Positions 35,365 to 42,556 of a stretch of 64,000 nt of DNA are shown in pieces. The stretch lies in NCBI GenBank assembly GCA_019638625.1, contig JAHBTK010000001.1, positions 363,434 through 427,433 of the forward strand. Direction: 5' to 3'. The translations under genes and the position numbers were made by a program. The stretch is from Chitinophagaceae bacterium (lineage in GTDB: Bacteria; Bacteroidota; Bacteroidia; Chitinophagales; Chitinophagaceae). The notes beneath the pieces were generated by a model. The model made no database searches. It saw only the letters and a list, made by a program, of their open reading frames with translations, and was not told where the DNA came from. Positions within the stretch are counted from its first letter, which is position 1. Every line of letters starts with the position of its first letter.

Positions 35365-35925
35365 ATGATAAAAGCATTGCTTTGTATATGTATGACTTTT
35401 CCGGTGGCACATCTTTGGGGGCAAAATGCTGCGGATAGTTTTTGGGTAAGGTTACAACAATATTGCGGAAAAAGTTTTGAAGGGAGAATAACAGCCGGTG
35501 GCAGGGAAGGAGATGGTTTCACCGGGAACAGGCTGCTGATGCAGGTGAAAGCCTGTAATAATGATACTATCAGAATTCCCTTTTATGCAGGAGAGAACAG
35601 ATCGCGGGTGTGGGTCTTTGCCCGGCAGCAAATGAAACTGATGCTGAAACACGAACACCGCCACGAAGACGGTACGCCCGACAGGATCACCGGGTATGGC
35701 GGTCTGGCTACCAATTCCGGTAGCAGCCGGCAGCAGGTTTTTCCTGCTGATGATGAAACCTGTAATTTATTGCCTGCAGCCTGCGGCAATATCTGGTGGA
35801 TTACCCTTACGGAAAACGAATTTACCTATAACCTCCGGCGTATCGGCACTGACAGGTTGTTTACCGTTAGCTTTGATATAACGAAACCCGTAACAGTTGA
35901 CTGGAAACCCTGGGGATGGGAATAA
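35365..35925 (+). CDS. Secreted protein of unknown function (186 aa)
   Basis: The protein has a signal peptide (MIKALLCICMTFPVAHLWGQ). The mature part of about 166 residues is probably beta-rich, with 'YCGKSFEGRITAGG', 'IRIPFYAGENRSRVW' and 'KLMLKHEHRHEDGTPDRITGYGG', and four Cys residues. I recall similar uncharacterised secreted proteins in Bacteroidota but no function. It is followed by a repeat-filled spacer. Confidence 0.75.
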   Translation: MIKALLCICMTFPVAHLWGQNAADSFWVRLQQYCGKSFEGRITAGGREGDGFTGNRLLMQVKACNNDTIRIPFYAGENRSRVWVFARQQMKLMLKHEHRHEDGTPDRITGYGGLATNSGSSRQQVFPADDETCNLLPAACGNIWWITLTENEFTYNLRRIGTDRLFTVSFDITKPVTVDWKPWGWE

Positions 35926-36261
35926 CCTCACCCCCGCCCCCTCTCCACGTCCCGAACGTTCGGGAGAGAGGGGCCCCAAATTCAAAGAAGGTTTATGAAA
36001 TGCAGTTTTGGGGAGGTTGTGTTCCGCAACTGCGAAACGGAAAACTGCTACATTTGTCCGGATTTATTCTAAAGCTGATGTGGTAGAAATAAAGTTTGGA
36101 ATTATTCTGTAGCACCGTCCCTTCCGAACGTTTGGAACCGCAGAGAGGAGAGGGATAAGAAGGTGAGGCTGATGTGGTAGGTATATAGCTTGGAATTATT
36201 CTATTGTACCGCTCCCTCTCCTGGTAGGGAGAGGGAGAGGGAGAGGGAGAAGGAGGGTGAG
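35926..36261 (+). repeat. Repeat-filled spacer: GC palindrome plus two REP-like units
   Basis: No gene fits here. The spacer holds the perfect 16-bp palindrome TCCCGAACGTTCGGGA (35950-35965), a TTCAAAG...GTTTATGAAATG tail also found at 42.2, 45.0 and 47.6 kb, and two copies of the REP-like unit (36077-36169 and 36171-36261). These are the only REP units seen outside the permease array. A run of GAGAGG repeats ends the block. Confidence 0.75.
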
Positions 36262-36264
36262 GGA

Positions 36265-36456
36265 TCAACTGTCCTTTTTACCGGTATCCGGTTTCTTTGC
36301 CGCTCCTTTTTTCAACCGGCCCGCTTCCTGCAATTGACGGGATAATATCCATTCAATCTGCCCGTTTACACTTCTGAACTCGTCAGCAGCCCATTTTTCC
36401 AGCGCCTTATACATATCTTCATCTACCCGCAAGACAAATGTTTTCTTTTGCGCCAT
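36265..36456 (-). CDS. Arc-type ribbon-helix-helix protein
   Basis: The 63-residue protein reads 'KKTFVLRVDEDMYKALEKWAADEFRSVNGQIEWILSRQLQ', an Arc/MetJ ribbon-helix-helix fold: the strand 'TFVLRVD' contacts DNA in a dimer, followed by two helices. A Lys-rich tail follows. It is the second gene after the SPFH gene (8-bp gap), a pairing often seen in bacteria. It is a candidate autorepressor of this operon. Confidence 0.8.
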   Translation of the reverse strand: MAQKKTFVLRVDEDMYKALEKWAADEFRSVNGQIEWILSRQLQEAGRLKKGAAKKPDTGKKDS

Positions 36457-36464
36457 GCCATCAT

Positions 36465-37328
36465 TTATTGGTATAAACTACCTGTATTCAAAATAGGAGT
36501 GGCGGCTTTTTCTGCACACAATACCACCATAAGGTTGCTGACCATCGCAGCCTTTTTTTCTTCATCCAGGTTCACTATTTCTTTTTTGCTTAGTTGCTCC
36601 AACGCCAGTTCCACCATGCCTACGGCGCCTTCTACTATCTTGGTCCTGGCAGCAACAATGGCGGTCGCCTGTTGGCGCTGCAGCATCGCCCCGGCAATCT
36701 CAGGTGCGTAAGCGAGGTGACTGATCCGGGCTTCTATTACTTTTATTCCGGCGGCAAATAGTCGCGCATTCAGTTCCTGTTCCAGTAGTTCATTTACTTT
36801 TTCACCACCGTTACGCAGGGTGATCTCCGCCGTCTGGTCCTCCATTTCGTCATAAGGACAACTGGTGGCCAAATGCCTTACGGCAGCTTCGCTTTGTACG
36901 CCCACGTATTGCTGGTAGTCTGCCACTTCAAAAGCAGCCTTATAGGTGTCGTTCACCTGCCATACAATCACCGCGGCGATTTCAATAGGGTTTCCCATTT
37001 TGTCATTCACCTTTAGCTGCTGTCCGTTAAGGTTTTGCGCCCGCAGGGATATTTTATTTGTGGTGTACAACGGGTTTACCCACAGCAAGCCGTTTTCTTT
37101 AACGGTGCCCACGTATTTCCCAAAAAATACGCAAACACGGGAATGGTTGGGATTGACGATCATGATGCCTTTCATGAGAAAGATGGCAGACAGGACCAGC
37201 AGGATGCCGAATGTCACCATGGAACCTGAACCGGAGGATATGGCCAATAGATATATACCTCCGAGGAAGAACACAATAGAAAGGAGGAGTGCCAGGTATC
37301 CTGACATGGGTTTGATGATTTTTTCCAT
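36465..37328 (-). CDS. SPFH/Band 7 (stomatin-like) membrane protein
   Basis: The 287-residue protein has two N-terminal hydrophobic segments (about residues 8-30 and 38-56). The SPFH domain follows, 'VFFGKYVGTVKENGLLWVNPL' to 'IEVARISHLAYAPEIAG'-like, with 'AAVRHLATSCPYDEME' and a helical C-terminal region 'AMLQRQQATAIVAARTKIV'. Such proteins form membrane microdomain scaffolds. It is co-transcribed with the ribbon-helix-helix gene. Confidence 0.88.
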   Translation of the reverse strand: MEKIIKPMSGYLALLLSIVFFLGGIYLLAISSGSGSMVTFGILLVLSAIFLMKGIMIVNPNHSRVCVFFGKYVGTVKENGLLWVNPLYTTNKISLRAQNLNGQQLKVNDKMGNPIEIAAVIVWQVNDTYKAAFEVADYQQYVGVQSEAAVRHLATSCPYDEMEDQTAEITLRNGGEKVNELLEQELNARLFAAGIKVIEARISHLAYAPEIAGAMLQRQQATAIVAARTKIVEGAVGMVELALEQLSKKEIVNLDEEKKAAMVSNLMVVLCAEKAATPILNTGSLYQ

Positions 37329-37348
37329 ATAAATTGATTTGATATTAT

Positions 37349-37390
37349 TTTGATATCAAATATACATCAATATGTTTAATTATGCAACAA
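37349..37390 (-). promoter_or_regulatory. SPFH-operon promoter with overlapping palindromic operator
   Basis: On the minus strand, -7 element TATATTTG (37357-37364) with an upstream TTG (37385-37387) 20 bp away. A perfect 12-bp palindrome TTTGATATCAAA (37349-37360) overlaps the -7 element, and further GATAT/ATATC words flank it. This fits binding by a small dimeric repressor such as the operon's own ribbon-helix-helix protein (inference). Confidence 0.5.
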
Positions 37391-37489
37391 AGTGCTTCTT
37401 TTTTTTCGGCATGGTTTTGAGGAAGTGGATGCCGCCCATATATTACCGGGCGCATCTTTAATTCTTCTTGTTTTGTATCTTACATTCCA

Positions 37490-39370
37490 ATGTGTGGCAT
37501 ATCAGGTATTTTTTCAACACGTTATATTGAGCCGGGTAACATTATAAGATCACTTGCTGCTATTAAGCATCGCGGACCCGATGATACTTATTTAGCAGCA
37601 TCAGGTGACGGTGCACCGTCTTTTTTCTCCTGCGAACTTTCATCGGGTTTTATGAAGAGCCGGTTTCCGGCGCCGGGAGTATCCGGCTCAAAAGCATGGG
37701 TAGGATATAACCGGCTGGCAATTGTTGACGTTTCTGAAAGTGGTTTCCTCCCTTTTTATGATGAAGCCCGGGATTGCTTGTTCTTTATGAATGGAGAAAT
37801 ATACAACTACAAACAACTTAGAAAAACTTTCCTGGCGGATATTCCGTTCCGTTCGGAAACGGATACAGAAGTAGCGTTCAGGTTGTATTTGGAGTTGGGT
37901 GATTCGTTTGTACAGCAATTGAGGGGGATGTTTGCTATAGCGGTAGTACATCCGGGGAAAAACCTGGTGAAAGTATGGAGAGACCGGTTGGGGATCAAGC
38001 CTTTTTACTATTCGGTTGATAAGGATCATTTTATTTTTTCTTCCGAGATCGGCGGCATACTGGCTACCGGGATGGCGCCGGCTGAATTTGATCTTGAAAA
38101 GTTGGGACATCAGTTGTATTTGGGAGCGAGTTTGAGTCCCGCTACCCTGTATAAAAATATCTTCAGCCTCGAGCCGGGTTGTTTTCTGGAAGTAAATACC
38201 CGGTCTTTTGAATATACAACGGGTTCCTACTGGCAAATGTCCTTCGCTCCTTCTGATATTGATATCTCACGTGAAGAGTTCCTGGGTGACATAAAAGAAA
38301 TCGCGGACTTAAGTCTGGAGGGGGTCGATGACATAGAAAAGGCTGTTATGCTTAGCGGCGGACTGGATTCCGGGTTGCTGGCGTTTTTTTTAAATGCTTC
38401 CCGTACCGGTAATATAACCGGCTGTACCATTTATAATGATTCTGGCACGCAGACAAATGAACTGCGGTACGCAGCAATAAATGCCGCCACTGCCGGTATT
38501 CCGCTGGAGTCGTTCAGGCTTCCCCCTGAGATGTCCGGGCCGGAGATGGAAGTGTTTTGCAGAGCCGAAGAAGAACCCAATATTTCACCGGAACCGGCTT
38601 ACTTTCTCTCCTCGCAATTGAAAGGGAAAAAGAGAATCCTTTATAATGCGCTCGGCCCGGATGAATTATTTTATGGATATGGCCATCACGTGAAGGCTAT
38701 GAAGATGAAGCGCCTGTTGCCGTTGCTGGGTTTCGCATGGGATACACTGCTGCTCCCTCCAAAAAAGGAAAAATTCCGGGCGTTTCGTATATATGGCCTG
38801 GCAGCGCTTCCTTTTATATCCCGTTCGGTAGCAGGTTGGGAGGAAATACAGCAACTGTTCCGCGATCATTCGTCGGCCGCCTGGCAAGACCCTTTGGAAT
38901 TGGTATTGGAACAGGCAAAAAACCGCTTTGCAGATTTTTCGGACTGCGATATCATGAAACAGCTTTCTTTCCTCGATATCTACTTTTATATTTCTTCCTA
39001 TCATAGTCTCCGGTCAGACAGACCGGCAATGCTGAACCACATTGAGATGCGTTTTCCATATCTGGACCATTTGTTTGTGCAGAAATATTTTAATGTACGG
39101 GGGCTTGAAAAAGAGCTTTCCGCCGGCAACTACAAACCTTTTTTTCGTAAACATGCCCGGACGGTACTGGACCCGGAAGTTTTTAAAATGCCCAAAACCG
39201 GTTTTAATATGAGTGGAACCGGTTGGGAAAAAGAGTTGAATTGGAAAGATCTGGAAACAAGATTGGCGCCCCTGATATCATCCGCAGCGATCCGGGATTT
39301 TGCCGGTTCGCCGGAAAAAAAATGGTTATTGCTTTCTCTTTCTTACCTGCTGCCTGAACGTTATCAATAA
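37490..39370 (+). CDS. Asparagine synthase (glutamine-hydrolysing)-like enzyme
   Basis: The 626-residue protein has an N-terminal class II glutamine amidotransferase domain. Nucleophile Cys2 is in MCGISGIF, and 'RHGPDD'-type 'KHRGPDDT' and 'YNRLAIVD' follow. The synthetase domain has the PP-loop 'SGGLDSG' at residues 289-295 and 'ALGPDELFYGY' at about 390. The C-terminus has 'EMRFPYLDH', the active-site end typical of AsnB. It makes asparagine, or amidates another substrate, from aspartate, glutamine and ATP. Genes of this type also occur in surface-glycan loci, but none are adjacent here. Confidence 0.85.
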   Translation: MCGISGIFSTRYIEPGNIIRSLAAIKHRGPDDTYLAASGDGAPSFFSCELSSGFMKSRFPAPGVSGSKAWVGYNRLAIVDVSESGFLPFYDEARDCLFFMNGEIYNYKQLRKTFLADIPFRSETDTEVAFRLYLELGDSFVQQLRGMFAIAVVHPGKNLVKVWRDRLGIKPFYYSVDKDHFIFSSEIGGILATGMAPAEFDLEKLGHQLYLGASLSPATLYKNIFSLEPGCFLEVNTRSFEYTTGSYWQMSFAPSDIDISREEFLGDIKEIADLSLEGVDDIEKAVMLSGGLDSGLLAFFLNASRTGNITGCTIYNDSGTQTNELRYAAINAATAGIPLESFRLPPEMSGPEMEVFCRAEEEPNISPEPAYFLSSQLKGKKRILYNALGPDELFYGYGHHVKAMKMKRLLPLLGFAWDTLLLPPKKEKFRAFRIYGLAALPFISRSVAGWEEIQQLFRDHSSAAWQDPLELVLEQAKNRFADFSDCDIMKQLSFLDIYFYISSYHSLRSDRPAMLNHIEMRFPYLDHLFVQKYFNVRGLEKELSAGNYKPFFRKHARTVLDPEVFKMPKTGFNMSGTGWEKELNWKDLETRLAPLISSAAIRDFAGSPEKKWLLLSLSYLLPERYQ

Positions 39371-39387
39371 TCCTACTGTTCATCAAC

Positions 39388-39480
39388 GGACGGAAACTGT
39401 CCGTTTTCGGACGGCGCCGGTATGTTTTTTCATGTAAACATTTGATTGTTAGTTATTTACTTTATTGGCATGGCAATTGA
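39388..39480 (+). promoter_or_regulatory. Sigma-54-like promoter with upstream inverted repeat for permease 1
   Basis: Three half-sites (CGGACG 39388-39393, TGTCCG 39398-39403, CGGACG 39408-39413) lie 10 bp apart. The last two form TGTCCG-N4-CGGACG. The -24/-12 box follows: TTGGCATG (39465-39472), 4 nt, TTGA (39477-39480), close to the TGGCACG-N4-TTGCW consensus. From the last half-site to TGGC is a 52-bp gap. The same architecture recurs before permease 9. Control by an NtrC-type activator is inferred. Confidence 0.6.
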
Positions 39481-39592
39481 ACCGGGGTTAATCTGAAAAT
39501 GGGGGAATTTGAAAATTTGAAAATGGGAAGAAGGTGTGGAAATGTGAGAGTGTGAAAATGTGAAAATACCAGCCCGGATTTATAATGTCGCT

Positions 39593-39758
39593 GATGTGGT
39601 AGATATGCAGCTTGGAACTGTTCCGCAGTACCGTCCTTCTCCTTTAGGAGAAGGATAAGAGGATGAGGCGGATGTGGTAGGCATACCGTTTGGTTTTGCA
39701 CTATAGCACCGCTCCCTCTCTCCCGAACGTTCAGGAGAGAGGGAAAAGGGGGTGAGGC
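39593..39758 (+). repeat. Two REP-like units in the leader of permease 1
   Basis: Unit A 39593-39669 and unit B 39671-39758. Each starts GATGTGGTAG, passes through a GTACCGTCC or GCACCGCTCC block, then a CTCTCC.../GGAGAG hairpin, and ends in GTGAGGC or GATGAGGC. Unit B carries a near-palindrome CCCGAACGTTCAGG. Upstream, 39490-39570, are A/T-rich heptad words (AATTTGAAAATG type). Confidence 0.75.
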
Positions 39759-39786
39759 TCTGTCCCCAACTAAAAAACAAAACCTG

Positions 39787-42186
39787 ATGTTCAAAAACTA
39801 TTTCAAAACTGCCTGGCGGAATTTAATACGCAATAAAACGTTCTCTATTATAAAAATACTCGGATTGAGCATGGGGCTTGCAGTGTGCATGCTTATCTTT
39901 TTGTATACCAAGGATGAGGTGAGTTATGATCAGTTCCATGAAAACAAAGCCCGCTTGTTTCGCGTAACGCAGGAATGGCATATCGGTAGTGATATTCATG
40001 CAGAAGGTATAACAAATGGAAGTGTAGGTGAATCGTTTGCCAAACAAATACCCGAAGTGCAGCAATATGTACGCATTATGAGTGTAGCTGTTACTGTAAA
40101 GGAAAATAATGAAGTGTTTACTGAAAATCCTTTGTTTGTTGATGAGAATTTTTTGTCACTCTTTACATTCCCATTGGTTCAGGGAAATATAAAAACTGCA
40201 TTAAAAGACCCCAATGCTGTGGTACTTTCAAAAGACATGGCAAAAAAATATTTTGGCACTACGGATGTGGTAGGCGAAACCATGCAGGTAAAAATTGATA
40301 CTGCATTTGAAAATTTTATTGTTACTGCAGTGGTGGAAAATCCGCCTCAAAACTCCACACTCAAGCCGGGCATATTGATGCCCTATAAATTCTATGAAAA
40401 GTATAACGACAATACAGGATGGATCGGCGGCAGCCTCAACACTTTTTTATTGCTTTCGCCGCAGGCTGATGTAAAGGCAGTGCAGGAAAAAATGCAGGTG
40501 CTGTTCAATAAGAATACAGAAGATGAATTGGCGAAGAGGCAGAAAGAAGCAGGGTATTCAATTAAGATCATATTAGGGCTACAGCCTTTAACAGGTATAC
40601 ATCTTAGTAAAAAGGCCGCTCCCGATAATGGACTGGTGGAGGGAAGCAGTCCTGCGTATTCTTACATACTTACCTGTATAGCCGTTTTCATTTTAATTAT
40701 TGCCTGTATTAATTTCATCAACCTTGCTGTTGCACAATCTTTAAAACGAAGTAAAGAAATTGGTATAAGAAAAGTTGTAGGCGGAACACGGGTACAACTT
40801 ATTAAACAGTTTTTAGCCGAATCATTCCTGGTTTCGGTTGTCGCTTTTGCAGTTGCTGTTCTTTTAACTTACCTGTTACTTCCTTTCTTCAATGAGCTTG
40901 CCAATAAAAAATTAAGCCTGTCTTATTTAACGGATGTTTATTTATATGCGGGTTATTTTCTGTTGCTGCTGGTTACTTCATTCATTGCAGGGTTCTATCC
41001 GTCGCTTGTACTGTCTGCATTTCACCCGGTAAAGGTTTTATACAGCAGGCAAAAGCTGATGGGCAGAAACTATATTACAAAAGGATTGATTGTATTGCAG
41101 TTTGCGTTGGCTATACTCTTAATCATAGGTACCATCACAATCAATTCCCAGCTTAATTTCCTGATGCATGCAGATCTTGGATATGATACCAGGAATCTTG
41201 TACGCCTTGATATTCCCATTAACAGGTCGAGCGATGATCTGCCGGCATTATTTAAAAATGAATTAATGGGTAAGCCTGGTATTGTAAGCGTGGCTGCAAG
41301 AAATGGCGGCCGCAGCACATCAGCAGCAAAAGTGGAAGGAAAGCAAATAATAATAGACAACAATAGAATTGATGAACAATTTTTAGCCACTTTTAAAATC
41401 CCCATTATCGCGGGCAGGAATTTTTCCCCGGATTTCCCTTTCGATTTAATGAAAACTGTTATTGTAAATGAAAGCTTCGTAAAGGAAGCCGGATGGAAAC
41501 CGAAAGATGCAATTGGTAAAACAGTCAGTTTGGGCCCTTCACATAATAGCAGGATGGTAACGGTGACAGGTGTGATACGGGACTATCATTTTTTATCGCT
41601 GAAAGAAAAAATAATGCCACAGGTATTTTCGATGAACCCAAATTTTAATTTCGGGCAAATATGGATCAGGATCGAACCCGGTGATGTACCGGAAACACTT
41701 TCGCTATTGAGAAATACTTGCAGGAAATTAATGCCTTACTTCCCTTATTCCTATCAGTTCATGGATGATATTAATGCCATGAAGTATGAAACAGAAACCA
41801 GGTGGAAACAGATCATCAGCATTGCATCAGCATTGTTCATCTTTATTTCATGTATAGGGCTCCTGGGTCTCGTAATGTTATCTGTTGAGCAGCGAACCAA
41901 AGAAATCGGAATACGAAAAGTATTGGGCGCTGCAGTATCAGGAATTATCCTGCTCGTCTCAAAGGAGTTTATTATGCTTATTGCCATCGCGTTTGTAATT
42001 GCTATTCCCATAGGACATTATTTTATCAATAAATGGCTGCAGGATTTTGCATACCGGATAGATATTGAGTGGTGGATGTTTGCATTTGCAGGTTTGCTGG
42101 TAATATTGATTGCCCTGCTAACCATCAGCTTCCAGGCAATAAAAGCAGCCATGGCAAACCCGGTGAAAGCGTTACGGACGGAATAG
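39787..42186 (+). CDS. MacB/FtsX-type ABC transporter permease (array member 1)
   Basis: A 799-residue inner-membrane permease. It starts MFKNYFKTAWRNL, has a first helix near residues 20-42, then an extracytoplasmic MacB-core domain, a first FtsX domain (helices about 285-420, 'ACINFINLAVAQSLKRSKEIGIRK' split at residue 306), a helix near 435, a second core domain, and a second FtsX domain ('EQRTKEIGIRKVLGA' at 701). It ends 'FQAIKAAMANPVKALRTE'. Family members couple outer-membrane or periplasmic substrates to a separate ATPase. No ATPase lies nearby. Codon use is somewhat AT-richer than members 2-4. It heads the array behind a sigma-54-like promoter and is one of the two most divergent members (with member 9). 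Confidence 0.92.
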   Translation: MFKNYFKTAWRNLIRNKTFSIIKILGLSMGLAVCMLIFLYTKDEVSYDQFHENKARLFRVTQEWHIGSDIHAEGITNGSVGESFAKQIPEVQQYVRIMSVAVTVKENNEVFTENPLFVDENFLSLFTFPLVQGNIKTALKDPNAVVLSKDMAKKYFGTTDVVGETMQVKIDTAFENFIVTAVVENPPQNSTLKPGILMPYKFYEKYNDNTGWIGGSLNTFLLLSPQADVKAVQEKMQVLFNKNTEDELAKRQKEAGYSIKIILGLQPLTGIHLSKKAAPDNGLVEGSSPAYSYILTCIAVFILIIACINFINLAVAQSLKRSKEIGIRKVVGGTRVQLIKQFLAESFLVSVVAFAVAVLLTYLLLPFFNELANKKLSLSYLTDVYLYAGYFLLLLVTSFIAGFYPSLVLSAFHPVKVLYSRQKLMGRNYITKGLIVLQFALAILLIIGTITINSQLNFLMHADLGYDTRNLVRLDIPINRSSDDLPALFKNELMGKPGIVSVAARNGGRSTSAAKVEGKQIIIDNNRIDEQFLATFKIPIIAGRNFSPDFPFDLMKTVIVNESFVKEAGWKPKDAIGKTVSLGPSHNSRMVTVTGVIRDYHFLSLKEKIMPQVFSMNPNFNFGQIWIRIEPGDVPETLSLLRNTCRKLMPYFPYSYQFMDDINAMKYETETRWKQIISIASALFIFISCIGLLGLVMLSVEQRTKEIGIRKVLGAAVSGIILLVSKEFIMLIAIAFVIAIPIGHYFINKWLQDFAYRIDIEWWMFAFAGLLVILIALLTISFQAIKAAMANPVKALRTE

Positions 42187-42556
42187 CCCTCACCCTGCCA
42201 CGGCGGGCACGCCCGACCCCTCCCCAGGGAGCAAGGGGCGCCAGGTTCAAAGTGAGTTTATGAAATGTAGCGAGGGGAGGGTTGATAATGTGGAAGTGTG
42301 AAAATGTGAGAATGTGGAAATGCTACCTGGGTTTATTCTATAGATGATGTGGAAGATATAAAGTTTGGGTTTGTACTGCAGCACCGTTCCTCTCCGTGAG
42401 GAGAGGGATAAGAGGCTGAGGTGATAGATATACAGCCTGGATTTGTACTGCGGCGCCGTCCCTCTCCGCAGCGAGGAGAGGGATAAGAGCCCGCCCGAAC
42501 GACGTTCAGTCGGGCGGGGGTGAGGTTAAAAACCATACATCAGAAATCAAAAAACT
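42187..42556 (+). repeat. Repeat-filled spacer between permeases 1 and 2
   Basis: It opens with CCTCACCC plus a GC palindromic segment, then the tail word AGGTTCAAAGTGAGTTTATG (42242-42261), heptad words, and REP-like units at 42346-42421 and 42422-42525. The second unit holds a long inverted repeat CCCGCCCGA ... TCGGGCGGG (42490-42519). No gene. Confidence 0.75.

Noticed and set aside
42187..42300. Small protein gene in the spacer after permease 1
   Set aside because: The open frame covers repeat DNA that also occurs in other spacers with frame-breaking differences.
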